NCBI GenBank assembly: GCA_016712265.1
Contig: JADJRJ010000031.1
Coordinates: 1,178,001-1,242,000, forward strand
Origin: Gemmatimonadota bacterium
GTDB lineage: Bacteria > Gemmatimonadota > Gemmatimonadetes > Gemmatimonadales > Gemmatimonadaceae
Length of the DNA stretch: 64,000 nt
Reading direction: 5' to 3'
Under the pieces are notes generated by a model, which ran no database searches, was not told the DNA's origin, and saw only the letters and a program-made list of their open reading frames with translations. The position numbers and the translations under genes are program-made. Positions 1 through 8,396 of the stretch are shown in pieces. The first letter of the stretch is position 1, and every line of letters begins with the position of its first letter.

Positions 1-2046
1 AACGCGGCCGCCAAGCACACGCTCCACGAACGCGGTGTTCACGATCGCAACGCGCGTTCCGCCCTCCACGTCGGTTCGCACGAAGTCGCGACCGTTGAGC
101 AGCGGGGTCCCGAGCGCCCCAAGGTAGCCCACGTCGATGTGCGCGACCCGGGTCCAGCGGGGCGGGGTGTCCGGTGCGCGTTCGACGCCATCCACTTCAT
201 ACGGCATCGAGCGATGCTCCATGCGCGGGAGGACGTCAGCCACCGCGGCGCGCGTCACCCCGGGTTCCGCCTCGATCGCGGCGACGAGCGCACGCTGCGC
301 CTCGGCCAGCTGTGCCTGGCGAAGGGCGGGGGCGCCGGCGTCCCCGGCCGTACCATCGGGCAATCGGACCTCGACCGCGAGGTATTCGGATGACGGAATG
401 CCCGTTGCTCGGTTGGCGACCTGCAGGTCCGTGGCGTGGCTGGACACCGCGAACGCCATCCCGATCGCCGCCACTGATACCGCGATGTCTGCGACCACCA
501 ATGCGGCCGTGAGCTTGCCGAAGTGGAACCGCGCACCGCCGCGGATGTTCTGCGCGATGGCCCGGCCGGTGATGGCGATGGCTGGCAGGACGCCGGCGAG
601 CGTCGCGCTCACGGCAGCCAACGCGAGCGCGGTGAGCGCCGTGGTCGCGGTCAGGTGCAGCGAGAGCCAATACGGCAACGCCGTCGCTTCGGGGGTCGCA
701 AGGCTCGCAAGGTTCACATGTCGCAGCGCCCAGTCAAAGACCAGCACGCCGATCCCGGCCGCGATCACGGCCAGGAGCAAGGTTTCCACGAAGACCTGGG
801 ACACGAGGCGCGCGCGGCTCGCCCCAAGTGATGTGCGAATCGCGAGTTCTCGCGAGCGCGTCGCCGTTCGCGCAAACACGAGCATGGCGACGTTGCCGCA
901 CGCGACGAGGAGGAGCGCGAACATCATGGCCTGCGCATACCGGAATTCCGGCAGGCTGGCCAGCCCGCCCGCTGGCAGGTTGAGGAACAGGAGGCCGAAC
1001 GGGACGACCTCCGCGCGCAGTCGCCGCCGTTCGGCCACGGCGGCCGCGCTGGTGGCGCTCGTGAGCTGGGGTTGGGCGAGAGCCGACACCTCGGCTTGCG
1101 CGCTGGACGCCGATACCCCATCGGCCAACCGGCCGATGACGTGCACGCGCACGCGCTCGTCGACGCCCCCGGTGGACGCGGGCCGCAGCGGAAGCCAGAG
1201 GATCTCGTTGGCGGGGAAGCCGAACCCCTCTGGCATCACGCCGACCACCTCGTACACGCGCCGCCCGATCCGCAGCCCCTGACCCAGGACGTGCGGATCC
1301 TGACCGAACCGGGAGGCCCACAGGGCGTAGCCAATCACGACGACGTCGGGCGCGCCAGTCGCGAAGTCCTCGTCGGCGAGGAGGCGCCCCATGGCCGGGC
1401 GCGCAGACAACATCGGGAAAACATTCGCCGAGAGCTGCGCGGCAGCGGCGGGCGTCGCCTGGCCGTCCCTCGTGGCGACGTTGTAGGTCAACGTGCGCAG
1501 CGCGCCCAGCGCCGAGAAGCCCTCGAGCGACGAGGCCCACGTCGTGAAGTCGGAGTCCCAGGTCGGCGCGACGGCAGACGACAGCGGGTCCCAATACCGG
1601 ATGGCCCGGAGCCTGTCGTCTCCGTCACCCGGCAACGGCGCGTGCAGGGCACGCGCGAGGTGCGACGGTGCCAGCCCCACCGGAATGCCCACCGCGAGTG
1701 CGAAGATGGCCGCGAGGTTGAGCATCGGGTGCTTCCGCAGCAAACGCACGCCCACCTTCACGTCCAACCAGGAAAAGCGGAGCGGTGCGAAGGACTCGAG
1801 CCCCTTCGCCTCGCGGGACAACTCCCGGAACGTCCCTTCGTGGCCAAACTCGCGGCGCGCGCGGTCCCGGGCCGCCGCGGGAGCCAGGCCGTCCCGCATG
1901 AGGTGCGCGGCACGTTCGTCGAGGTGATGTCGAAATTCCTCCCGCACCTCTTGCTCGACCTCGGCCCGATGCCGGAGCGCGCGATACCAGGTGCTCACGC
2001 GGGCAACGACGGCGGATGCCGACAGCCATTCAGGGAAGCCGGGCAT
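1..2046 (-). CDS. ADOP-type MacB/FtsX permease, C-terminus cut by window edge
   Basis: Inner-membrane permease of the acidobacterial duplicated orphan permease (ADOP) type. ATG at 2046 follows AGGAG, and 682 codons lie in the window before it runs off at position 1. Residues 1-75 form the charged cytoplasmic N-terminal domain typical of ADOP (EVREEFRHHLDERAAHL), followed by a first membrane segment near residues 85-105 and a large periplasmic MacB_PCD part. The FtsX signature RELAIRTSLGASRARL lies near residue 400. The second periplasmic half (GTRVAIVNTAFVERVLGG) is at the edge. Only 1 nt separates it from the upstream PadR gene, so the two are surely one transcript. No ATPase gene is adjacent, as expected for this orphan class. 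The transported substrate cannot be told. Confidence 0.9.
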   Translation of the reverse strand, partial: MPGFPEWLSASAVVARVSTWYRALRHRAEVEQEVREEFRHHLDERAAHLMRDGLAPAAARDRARREFGHEGTFRELSREAKGLESFAPLRFSWLDVKVGVRLLRKHPMLNLAAIFALAVGIPVGLAPSHLARALHAPLPGDGDDRLRAIRYWDPLSSAVAPTWDSDFTTWASSLEGFSALGALRTLTYNVATRDGQATPAAAAQLSANVFPMLSARPAMGRLLADEDFATGAPDVVVIGYALWASRFGQDPHVLGQGLRIGRRVYEVVGVMPEGFGFPANEILWLPLRPASTGGVDERVRVHVIGRLADGVSASSAQAEVSALAQPQLTSATSAAAVAERRRLRAEVVPFGLLFLNLPAGGLASLPEFRYAQAMMFALLLVACGNVAMLVFARTATRSRELAIRTSLGASRARLVSQVFVETLLLAVIAAGIGVLVFDWALRHVNLASLATPEATALPYWLSLHLTATTALTALALAAVSATLAGVLPAIAITGRAIAQNIRGGARFHFGKLTAALVVADIAVSVAAIGMAFAVSSHATDLQVANRATGIPSSEYLAVEVRLPDGTAGDAGAPALRQAQLAEAQRALVAAIEAEPGVTRAAVADVLPRMEHRSMPYEVDGVERAPDTPPRWTRVAHIDVGYLGALGTPLLNGRDFVRTDVEGGTRVAIVNTAFVERVLGGRV

Positions 2047-2047
2047 T

Positions 2048-2389
2048 TCAGATCTCCTGCGGGGTAGCCAGCAGCGAGCGGGATATCGCCTCGGCGAGGT
2101 GCTGCCAGCTGCGTTGCTCGTGGTCCAGCTGGCTCAGCCCCAATGGGGTGAGCTGGTAGAAGCGGGCGCGTCGGTTGTTCGACGAGGTCCCCCAGCGGCC
2201 CGCGATCATCCCCTTCTGCTCGAGGCGATACAGGGCCGGATACAGGGCGCCCTGTTGCACCAGGATGGCGCCACCCGAGATTTGCTCGATGCGCAGCAGG
2301 ACGCCGTATCCGTGCACGTCTCCGAGAGAGATCGCCTTGAGGATGACGAGGTCGAGATTTCCTGGTAGCAGTTCGGCCGTGGACGCCAC
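2048..2389 (-). CDS. PadR-family transcriptional regulator
   Basis: A 113-residue winged-helix repressor of the short PadR class that accompanies ADOP permeases. The family core is clear: GNLDLVILKAISLGDVHGYG at the N-terminus, then the LVQQGALYPALYRLEQKGMI wing region and NNRRARFYQLTPLG. The start is taken as GTG at 2389, preceded by AGGAG at a 5-nt spacing. It lies immediately upstream of, and nearly touches, the permease gene ending at position 1. A 12-bp perfect inverted repeat sits about 17 bases upstream of the start (2406-2436), so autorepression is likely. The family usually represses itself and the adjacent gene; the ligand is unknown. Confidence 0.93.
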   Translation of the reverse strand: MASTAELLPGNLDLVILKAISLGDVHGYGVLLRIEQISGGAILVQQGALYPALYRLEQKGMIAGRWGTSSNNRRARFYQLTPLGLSQLDHEQRSWQHLAEAISRSLLATPQEI

Positions 2390-2405
2390 GGTCTCTCCTA
2401 TGGAG

Positions 2406-2436
2406 GTTAGGAGAAGGATCGCCGCCTTCTCCTAAC
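2406..2436. promoter_or_regulatory. Perfect inverted repeat upstream of PadR gene (candidate operator)
   Basis: Arms GTTAGGAGAAGG (2406-2417) and CCTTCTCCTAAC (2425-2436) are perfect 12-base complements around a 7-base centre. The site is 17 bases upstream of the GTG start of the PadR gene. Its position suits a PadR dimer operator. It could also form an RNA hairpin in the leader, but the absence of a T tract argues against a terminator. Confidence 0.6.
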
Positions 2437-2439
2437 TCG

Positions 2440-2825
2440 TCAAGGAGAGCGGTCAGGCTGGCACCGGCACGATCCCCGCCGTCGAGGCCGATCGGGCAGT
2501 CCGCCGAAGACAATACGGACGGGAATCCGCGTTTCCGTCATCTCCGCCTGGAGCTGGACCTGGGGCTGGTCATCGGGTCCGGCGTGCCGACTGGCGGAAG
2601 CGTGATGGTCGCTGAACTTGAGGGGCTTGGCTGAACCTGGACAGCCGGGCGGCGGTCGACACGCTGCATCAACTCTGGAGCGGGCGCGGCGTGATATTGC
2701 GTTCAACGCCCGAGGCGAAGCCGTGGAAGCTCTATGAGTTCACGGCGGCCGATGGTGACGGCAACGAGTTTCGGGTCTTCTATGACTTCGGCTGGGAGGA
2801 GCGTGAGCGTGCCTCACGCGACTAG
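2440..2825 (+). pseudogene. Broken VOC (glyoxalase/bleomycin-resistance-like) gene remnant
   Basis: The stretch between the PadR operator and the aldo/keto reductase gene holds no intact gene. From 2631 to the stop at 2825 one frame reads like the C-terminal half of a VOC-fold protein: SRAAVDTLHQLW, STPEAKPWKLYEFTAADGDG, NEFRVFYDFGWEE. The EFTAADGDGNEFRV stretch matches the usual family ending with its conserved metal-ligand glutamate. Upstream, a different frame carries RHLRLELDLGLVIG and GGSVMVAELEGL, and a third carries TIPAVEADRAV, which looks like a VOC start. The frame changes near 2600-2640 and perhaps near 2500, with stops in each frame, so I read it as a decayed gene. A sequencing frameshift is the alternative. 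Confidence 0.45.
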
Positions 2826-2886
2826 CGGCGCCCCGGCTGATGTACGACCGGCGTCTATGGCGACCTGCTGCGAAGACGAACCGCGA

Positions 2887-3792
2887 TCAGCGGGCCAGGC
2901 GTCGCCACTCCATTGACATGCGGTCGCGAAGGGGGCCGCTCACGGGGGCGATACGGCCGGCGCCGAGGTTGTCGACGACGTGTGTGGCACGGCGCGTACC
3001 GGGGATCACACAGGTCACCTCGGGGAACGACAGGATCCAGGTGAGCATGAACTGCGCCCATGACGCAACGCCAAGCTCCGCGACCCACGCGGGGAGTGGC
3101 TGTGTGCGGACCCGAGCGAACGACCCACCGCCCCCGAAGGGGCGATTGACGATGACCCCGACGCCGTGCCGCGCACATGCGGCAAGAAGCGACGACGCGG
3201 CGTCTGGTTCATCCAATGACAGGTTGACCTGCACGAAGTCGACCGCCTCCGACTGGATGACACGAGCGAGGTCAGCGTGCGCGCCGGCCTGGTAGTGGGT
3301 GAGCCCGAGGTACCGCACGCGGCCCGCGGCCTTCCAGGCCCTCAGGGTCCGGAGGTGCGTCTGCCAATCCACCAGGTTGTGGACCTGCATGAGGTCGATC
3401 GGGTCGGCGCCCAGGCGACGCAGCGAGGTGTTCATCTGGTCGATGCCGGCGCGTTCGCCACTCGTCCAGACCTTGGTGGCGATCCATGCGTGTGAACCCG
3501 CAGGACGGGCGGCGAGCAGGTCGCCGACCACCTGCTCGGAGGAGCCGTACATCGGGGAGGAATCGATCACGCGCCCGCCGCCATCGAGGAAGGCGCCTAA
3601 CGTGGACGCGCATTCGGCGCGCGCGGCGGGATCGGTGCCGACGTCGAAGGTCTGCCAGGTGCCAAGGCCAATGACTGGCAACATCTCGCCGGTTGAGGGA
3701 ATGGGGCGGGTGCGCATGGGGCGAGTGGTCTGCAGGGCTGTTCGAGCGGTGCCCAGGCCGAGGGCGCCAAGGAGGAGGTCGCGCCGGTTCAC
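2887..3792 (-). CDS. Aldo/keto reductase with Tat-like leader
   Basis: A 301-residue NAD(P)H-dependent oxidoreductase of the AKR (beta/alpha)8-barrel family. The catalytic tetrad is visible as Asp77 (VIDSSPMYG), Tyr82, Lys107 (WIATKVW) and His138 (LMQVHNL). The start is GTG at 3792, overlapping the stop of the upstream membrane-protein gene (GTGA). The N-terminus RRDLLLGALGLG resembles a twin-arginine leader, so export of the folded, cofactor-bound enzyme is possible. Codons for TLGAF contain one of the recurrent CGTTAGGC octamers. The substrate cannot be predicted; VNLSLDE and VIPGTRRATHV are typical of AKRs acting on small carbonyls. Confidence 0.9.
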   Translation of the reverse strand: MNRRDLLLGALGLGTARTALQTTRPMRTRPIPSTGEMLPVIGLGTWQTFDVGTDPAARAECASTLGAFLDGGGRVIDSSPMYGSSEQVVGDLLAARPAGSHAWIATKVWTSGERAGIDQMNTSLRRLGADPIDLMQVHNLVDWQTHLRTLRAWKAAGRVRYLGLTHYQAGAHADLARVIQSEAVDFVQVNLSLDEPDAASSLLAACARHGVGVIVNRPFGGGGSFARVRTQPLPAWVAELGVASWAQFMLTWILSFPEVTCVIPGTRRATHVVDNLGAGRIAPVSGPLRDRMSMEWRRLAR

Positions 3793-4256
3793 GGCTCGTC
3801 GCCCGGCAACCTTGGGACGTCGCCGCGCGCGCTCGGGAGGTGTCGCCCGCTCCCCCGGGCGATGGCCAGGGTGCCGGCGGCGGATCCGGCGCAGAGTGCG
3901 GCCACCGGTGCGACCAGCCCAACTGCGCGAAGCCAGAATGGGGCGACCAGGGGCATAGCGCCCGCCGCAAGCGCGAGACCACCGAGCGCCCCACCGGCGA
4001 TCGCCCCCCAGACGGCGAAGCGCGGCAGCGACAACTCATCGAAGCGACGGCGCCGTGCCGCAATCCCGAGGACGACGGAGAAGGCGACCCCACACAGGAA
4101 GCCCGGGATCGCGAGCGCCTGGGGCCACATGTCGAGGATGCGCCCGTCACGATCGACCAACCCCTCCATGATCAGGCCGCCGACGAGCCCCCAGGCCACG
4201 GCCCAGGTGGCCCCCATCCCCAGGGCGCCCCGAAGGCGCTTCGTCCACAGCTTCAC
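3789..4256 (-). CDS. Small multi-pass membrane protein, unknown function
   Basis: A 155-residue protein with about four hydrophobic segments (roughly residues 14-32, 47-64, 83-103 and 110-132) separated by short basic loops such as AARRRRF. No family was recognised. Its TGA overlaps the GTG start of the aldo/keto reductase by one codon frame (GTGA), so the two are translationally coupled. The protein might anchor or serve an envelope partner of that enzyme, but nothing in the sequence proves it. Confidence 0.65.
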   Translation of the reverse strand: MKLWTKRLRGALGMGATWAVAWGLVGGLIMEGLVDRDGRILDMWPQALAIPGFLCGVAFSVVLGIAARRRRFDELSLPRFAVWGAIAGGALGGLALAAGAMPLVAPFWLRAVGLVAPVAALCAGSAAGTLAIARGSGRHLPSARGDVPRLPGDEP

Positions 4257-4326
4257 CGGTATCCCCGGTGGCCCGGTTGGGCCCGGTCACGAGCGCAAGG
4301 CGCCGTGCGAACAGGTGGCGATGGCC

Positions 4327-5307
4327 TCATGGACGAATCGGGTCCGGCGGCACCCCCTCGAAGGTGATCTTTACCGGGAGGATCCGCCCGTCCGCATCGA
4401 ACCTCAGGTGGTCAATGCTCACCACGCGGTGGTTGCGGTCCGTTTGTCCCAGCGGGCGGCGATGATACACGATGTACCACTGACCCGAGGCCGGAGCCTG
4501 GACCACCGAGTGGTGCCCCGCTCCGGTGGCGACACCAGGGTCCTGGGCAAGGATCTGTCCGACGCGCGCGAAGGGACCAAACGGTGAATCCCCCACCGCG
4601 TACGCGACCGCGTAGTCCGGACCGGTCCACCCGCCCTCGGACCACATGAAGTAGTACTTGCCAGCGTGCCGCAGCATGTAGGCCCCTTCCACGTATCCTG
4701 TCGGCGTGATCTCGCGGAACACCGATCCGTCCGGGAAGGGTTCGAACCCGGTGAAGTCCCGGTTGAGCTTGGCGATGTTGCAGTGCCGCCAGCCGCCGTA
4801 CACGATGTAGTAACTCCCGTCATCGTCGCGAAACACCATCTGGTCGATGGGCTGCGCGCCGTGATGAAAGCGGTCGATGAGCGGCTTGCCGAGATAGTCG
4901 ACGAAGGGGCCCGCGGGTGTGCGCGCGCGTGCGACGCCGATCCCGCCGTGCTCGCGGTCGCTCTGGATGTCGTTGGCGCCAAAGAAGAGGTAGTACCACC
5001 CGTCCTTCTCCACGATCGAGGGCGCCCACATCGCGCGTCGGGCCCATCGGACCCCCGTGGTATCGAGCACGCGGGCATGGCGTGTCCAGCTGACCAGGTC
5101 GTCCGAGGAGAAGGCGTCAAGGAACGTCTGCTGGTCGTACGGCGCAGAGAACGTCGGGAAGATCCAGTACTTCCCGTCGAAGACATGCGCCTCGGGGTCG
5201 GCGTACCAGCCCGGGATGACGGGATTGCCGGACGTGCGCTGCGCGGCGGCTGAACATGGCGCCAAGGCGAGGGCGGGAAGGAACAGGAGGGCGGCTCGGA
5301 GTCTCAT
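4327..5307 (-). CDS. Secreted glycoside hydrolase family 43 enzyme
   Basis: A 326-residue secreted five-bladed beta-propeller glycosidase. After a signal peptide (residues 1-23, ending SAAAQ), GH43 hallmarks follow: NPVIPGWYADPEAHVF with the catalytic base Asp37, APSIVEKDGWYYLFF, the pKa-modulating aspartate in QPIDQMVFRDDDG, and the general acid in YVEGAYMLRHAGKYY. The length suits a single GH43 domain with no carbohydrate-binding module. Likely substrates are arabinan or xylan side chains, typical of plant-residue scavenging, but specificity within GH43 cannot be settled by eye. It is divergent from the gene starting near 5364, with a 56-base gap. Confidence 0.88.
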   Translation of the reverse strand: MRLRAALLFLPALALAPCSAAAQRTSGNPVIPGWYADPEAHVFDGKYWIFPTFSAPYDQQTFLDAFSSDDLVSWTRHARVLDTTGVRWARRAMWAPSIVEKDGWYYLFFGANDIQSDREHGGIGVARARTPAGPFVDYLGKPLIDRFHHGAQPIDQMVFRDDDGSYYIVYGGWRHCNIAKLNRDFTGFEPFPDGSVFREITPTGYVEGAYMLRHAGKYYFMWSEGGWTGPDYAVAYAVGDSPFGPFARVGQILAQDPGVATGAGHHSVVQAPASGQWYIVYHRRPLGQTDRNHRVVSIDHLRFDADGRILPVKITFEGVPPDPIRP

Positions 5308-5363
5308 ACTCCAAACTGGCCTGCCCGCTCGCGCGACAATAGGGGGCGCGCTCCAGCTCCTGC

Positions 5364-6065
5364 ATGGGGTCGGGCGTGTTTGCCGGAAAGCCTGTGGACT
5401 CCTACACTTTCGGCGTGCTGCATCCCACAGGTCACGTTCTCGGCCGGCGCGTGCGCCCCAGCGGAGTCGGTCGGGCGCCTCAACTGGGCTCGCGCCACTC
5501 CCAGCGACGACCTCCGTCGTGGCGCACCCTCGTGCCGTGGCTTGTCGTCATGGGGGCGTGCAACGCCCAACGCCCGGAGATTCGCACCGACATACCGCGC
5601 GTGGAGGCCGCCCTCGAACGATTGCGTGCCGCCACCCGCCCGTTTCATTCGCTTGATGCCGCCGTGGCCGCTGGCTATCCACGCACGGTGACCGAGTGCC
5701 TGGTGCACGAATCACATGGTGCGATGGGATATCACCACTTCAACCGCGCCAACGCGATCGCCGTACCAGAGGTGGAACGCCCGGCGATCCTGCTGTATGA
5801 ACGACGCGCGGACGGCTCCTACCAGCTCAATGGGGTCGAGTTCATCGTGCCGTATCGGCTGGTGCCCCGCGACGCCGAAGCGCCGATCATGATGGGCCAG
5901 CGCATGCACCGCGAGGATAACCTGAACTTCTGGTACCTCCACGTCTGGGCCTGGCGCGAGAACCGGGAAGGCCTGTTTGCGAACTTCCATCCCGAGGTCT
6001 CGTGTCTCGACAAGGGGACGATATACCGACCCTACGAGCGCACCGGGTCGTTCGGTGGTTCCTGA
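5364..6065 (+). CDS. Conserved exported protein of unknown function
   Basis: Residues about 80-230 form a conserved bacterial hypothetical family seen in many exported proteins. Recognisable blocks are GYPRTVTECLVHESHGAMGYHHFNR, taken in parts, then AILLYERRADGSYQLNGVEF, a histidine-rich GQRMHREDN, and HVWAWRENREGLFANFHP followed by VSC. The start is uncertain. The ATG at 5364 gives a 233-residue product with an unusually long leader. GTG at 5451 would place the hydrophobic stretch WRTLVPWLVVMGAC closer to the N-terminus, giving a lipoprotein-like signal with Cys66. The two conserved Cys and many His suggest metal or redox binding, which is only inference. Confidence 0.7.
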   Translation: MGSGVFAGKPVDSYTFGVLHPTGHVLGRRVRPSGVGRAPQLGSRHSQRRPPSWRTLVPWLVVMGACNAQRPEIRTDIPRVEAALERLRAATRPFHSLDAAVAAGYPRTVTECLVHESHGAMGYHHFNRANAIAVPEVERPAILLYERRADGSYQLNGVEFIVPYRLVPRDAEAPIMMGQRMHREDNLNFWYLHVWAWRENREGLFANFHPEVSCLDKGTIYRPYERTGSFGGS

Positions 6066-6071
6066 TGCTGC

Positions 6072-6992
6072 TCACCTGGCATAGAGCAGCCGCATCCCCC
6101 GGACGGCGGTTGTCCCAGGGGCGTCCGTATGGCCGAGGCCCTGAAGCATTTCACTGTGGAGCGTGAGTCCCGGGTAGCGTCGGCCCCGTAGCGCAGCGCT
6201 CAGCCGTGCCTGTCCGCTGACGATGTGCCCAATCCCCTCGAGTTCCGGGTCGTCGATCTCCAAGGTCCCCGATGCGAGGTACACGCGCACCGCGAGGTCC
6301 TTGTGTGACTGTGCGTAACGCGACTCCTGGCGAAGGACCTCGTCGTCCCCATACGCCATCGCCGGGCTCGAGATGATGTAGGTGCGAAAGGGTGACTGCT
6401 CCTGGAAGATTGCCCACGAGGCGAAGAAGCCACCGGCCGAAACGCCGAACAGGCCAAGGCGGTCGCTGTCGATGCGGTACCTGGCAGTGACGCGGGGCAG
6501 GAGCTCCTGGGTGAGCATGGAGAGGAACTTCGGCGCACCGCCCACGCAGTCGGACACGGCGAGCTTGAACGCGTTGCACCCGGCCTGCACGACCTGCCCG
6601 AACGGGTCCTTCAGGGCCCACTGCGGCGGCGAGAACTCGTGCACACGCCGACGGGTAAAGGCGTCCCGCCCCTCCTCGAACGGGGCGCCCACGCTGACGA
6701 CGATGACCTCCTCGATTCCACCAACGGTGTTGGCGGCGTGGAAGACGAGGGGGAAGTAATCATTGCCATCGGTGACCAGCAGCAGCGGGTAACGCTTCGT
6801 GGCGCTGTCCACATAGCTGCGAGGGAGGCCGACGGTAATGTCGTATGTACGCCCCATGGAAGGCGACGCAAGGCGGTACGATTCGGTGTTCTGCGTGGGC
6901 ACCGGCTGCGGGGCCAGCAGCTGGGCCGCGAGGGCCGGCGGCGTGCAGGCAGCCACCAGCGGCAGGGCGGCCAGGCGCAGCAAGCGAATCAT
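6072..6992 (-). CDS. Lipoprotein esterase of alpha/beta-hydrolase fold
   Basis: A 306-residue exported hydrolase of the putative-esterase (Esterase D / enterochelin-esterase-like) group. The nucleophile is Ser175 in the elbow LFGVSAGG, the acid is probably Asp in LEIDDPELEG, and the base is His in QGLGHTDA near the C-terminus. The N-terminus LRLAALPLVAAC is a plausible lipobox with Cys16. LLLVTDGNDYFPLVF resembles the oxyanion-hole strand of this group. It is transcribed away from the XRE-cupin regulator, and a perfect 16-bp palindrome between them (7027-7042) may control both. Confidence 0.82.
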   Translation of the reverse strand: MIRLLRLAALPLVAACTPPALAAQLLAPQPVPTQNTESYRLASPSMGRTYDITVGLPRSYVDSATKRYPLLLVTDGNDYFPLVFHAANTVGGIEEVIVVSVGAPFEEGRDAFTRRRVHEFSPPQWALKDPFGQVVQAGCNAFKLAVSDCVGGAPKFLSMLTQELLPRVTARYRIDSDRLGLFGVSAGGFFASWAIFQEQSPFRTYIISSPAMAYGDDEVLRQESRYAQSHKDLAVRVYLASGTLEIDDPELEGIGHIVSGQARLSAALRGRRYPGLTLHSEMLQGLGHTDAPGTTAVRGMRLLYAR

Positions 6993-7026
6993 GGATCCCG
7001 TCCAGGAGTGGGGGTGGGGTGGGCGA

Positions 7027-7042
7027 ATTCACTATAGTGAAT
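7027..7042. promoter_or_regulatory. 16-bp perfect palindrome between divergent esterase and XRE-cupin genes
   Basis: ATTCACTATAGTGAAT is perfectly palindromic, sits 34 bases from the esterase start and 83 bases from the regulator start, and is AT-rich against a GC-rich background. A second, imperfect palindrome TAGTATATGCTA follows near 7055-7066. HTH-cupin regulators usually bind such sites at their own promoters, so this is the best operator candidate for the neighbouring regulator. Confidence 0.6.
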
Positions 7043-7125
7043 GACACGTTCGCGATAGTATATGCTACTTTCCGGGCACCGCCAGTACCCCAGCCGTCCC
7101 GGCAACTCCCCTCGCGGCACCCGAC

Positions 7126-7674
7126 ATGACCTTCGAAACCGCCATGCGTGAGCGACGTCGAACGCTCGGACTGAGTCTCCAGCAGCTCGCCGCGCGCAGC
7201 GGGGTCAGTGCGGCCATGCTGTCCGAGGTGGAGCGCGGGCGCAAGAGTCCGACCCTGCGTGTGGCCGCGCAAATCGCCGATGGACTGCAACTCGCCATCT
7301 CCGCGCTCCTTGGAGCGGAACCTGTCGCGCGGATGCAGGTGCGCCGCCGCGCTGAGCGCCGACGCCTGGTCGACTCACGGAGCGCGATCGAGCGCCACCT
7401 CCTGGCGCCCGCGCTCCTGGCCCAAGGCATCGAAGTCGTGTGGTATGTGGTGCCGCCGGGGAGCGAAAGCGGGACCTTTGCCCCACACCAGCATGGTACC
7501 CTGTCGCATGCCACCGTCGTACGGGGCACCGTGGAGTTCGATGCCGACGGTGAGCACATCGTCCTCCGTGCCGGCGACTCCATCGACTTTCCAGCGAGCA
7601 TCACCCACGAGTTCCGCAACACGGGGCGCGCTCCATGTGAATTCCTCCTCGTGGTCGACACGCGCCGACCGTAG
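7126..7674 (+). CDS. XRE-family regulator with C-terminal cupin domain
   Basis: A 182-residue cytoplasmic regulator. Residues 5-65 are an XRE helix-turn-helix (LGLSLQQLAARSGVSAAMLS followed by EVERGRKSPTL). Residues 105-178 are a cupin_2 barrel with metal-binding-type histidines in PHQHGTLSH and a second box SIDFPASITHEF. The architecture matches HTH-cupin regulators that sense a small metabolite and control a nearby catabolic gene. The divergent neighbour is a lipoprotein esterase, the likely co-regulated gene. The operator candidate is the palindrome at 7027-7042. Confidence 0.9.
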   Translation: MTFETAMRERRRTLGLSLQQLAARSGVSAAMLSEVERGRKSPTLRVAAQIADGLQLAISALLGAEPVARMQVRRRAERRRLVDSRSAIERHLLAPALLAQGIEVVWYVVPPGSESGTFAPHQHGTLSHATVVRGTVEFDADGEHIVLRAGDSIDFPASITHEFRNTGRAPCEFLLVVDTRRP

Positions 7675-7838
7675 CCGACCCGACTGCGGCCCCAGGGGCC
7701 TCGTCACCGCATGGGACGACGCCCACGGGGACCAGCGCCGTCGCGCCGCGCCCGGACCTGAGGCCGACCAGCCCGGCCGGTCATATGAAACCCGCGCCCC
7801 CCTCACCCAGTCCGGGATGAGACTCGCACATTCACTGG

Positions 7839-8393
7839 ATGGCCCACCCTGCCTTGCCAACCCCGGACCTCGAGGCATCGCTCGCCGCGCTGCACGAGGC
7901 GGGTTTTGCATGGGCACGGAGCTGCTGCCAGGGCGACCCGGATCTTGCCGCGGACGTCCTGCAGACGACCTACGTGAAGGTCCTGGCGGGGAATGCCCGG
8001 TTCGCTGGGCGTTCGTCCTTTCGGACCTGGTTGTTCGGCGTCATCCGCTTGACTTCGTTGGAGCTGCAGCGTCGCGGGGGACGCGAGTTGCCGTTCGATG
8101 CAGACACGGACGCCGAGTCCGGGGAAGCCAGCGCGGAACTGGAACTGATCCGCGCCGAGGAATGCGAGGCACTGCGCGCCGCACTGGGCCGGTTGCCCGA
8201 CCGCCAGCGCGAAGTGTTGCACCTGGTGTTCCAGCAGGAGATGACGATTGCAGAGGCGGGGGTGGTGATGGGGGTGTCGCTGGGCTCGGCGCGCGTCCAC
8301 TATGAACGCGCCAAGAAGCGCTTGCGGGCACTGCTCGTGGCCGGTGGCCATGGGCGTCGTGCCGACCAGGCGCACGCTGACTCGGAGGAATGA
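7839..8393 (+). CDS. ECF-type RNA polymerase sigma factor
   Basis: A 184-residue sigma-70 family protein with only regions 2 and 4. Region 2 spans about residues 20-75 (DLAADVLQTTYVKVLA, then SSFRTWLFGVIRLTSLE). Region 4 spans about 115-165 (LGRLPDRQREVLHLVF and a helix-turn-helix in MTIAEAGVVMGVSLGSARVH). The next gene starts 3 bases after the stop and encodes a single-pass membrane protein, the usual sigma/anti-sigma order. A weak ECF-like -35 (TGAAACC near 7786) lies upstream, so autoregulation is possible. The third gene encodes a Spy/CpxP-like periplasmic protein, pointing to an envelope or metal stress response. Confidence 0.92.
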   Translation: MAHPALPTPDLEASLAALHEAGFAWARSCCQGDPDLAADVLQTTYVKVLAGNARFAGRSSFRTWLFGVIRLTSLELQRRGGRELPFDADTDAESGEASAELELIRAEECEALRAALGRLPDRQREVLHLVFQQEMTIAEAGVVMGVSLGSARVHYERAKKRLRALLVAGGHGRRADQAHADSEE

Positions 8394-8396
8394 CCG

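Noticed and set aside
7786..7838. ECF-type promoter before the sigma factor gene
   Set aside because: TGAAACC resembles an ECF -35, but a matching -10 at the correct spacing could not be settled by eye.
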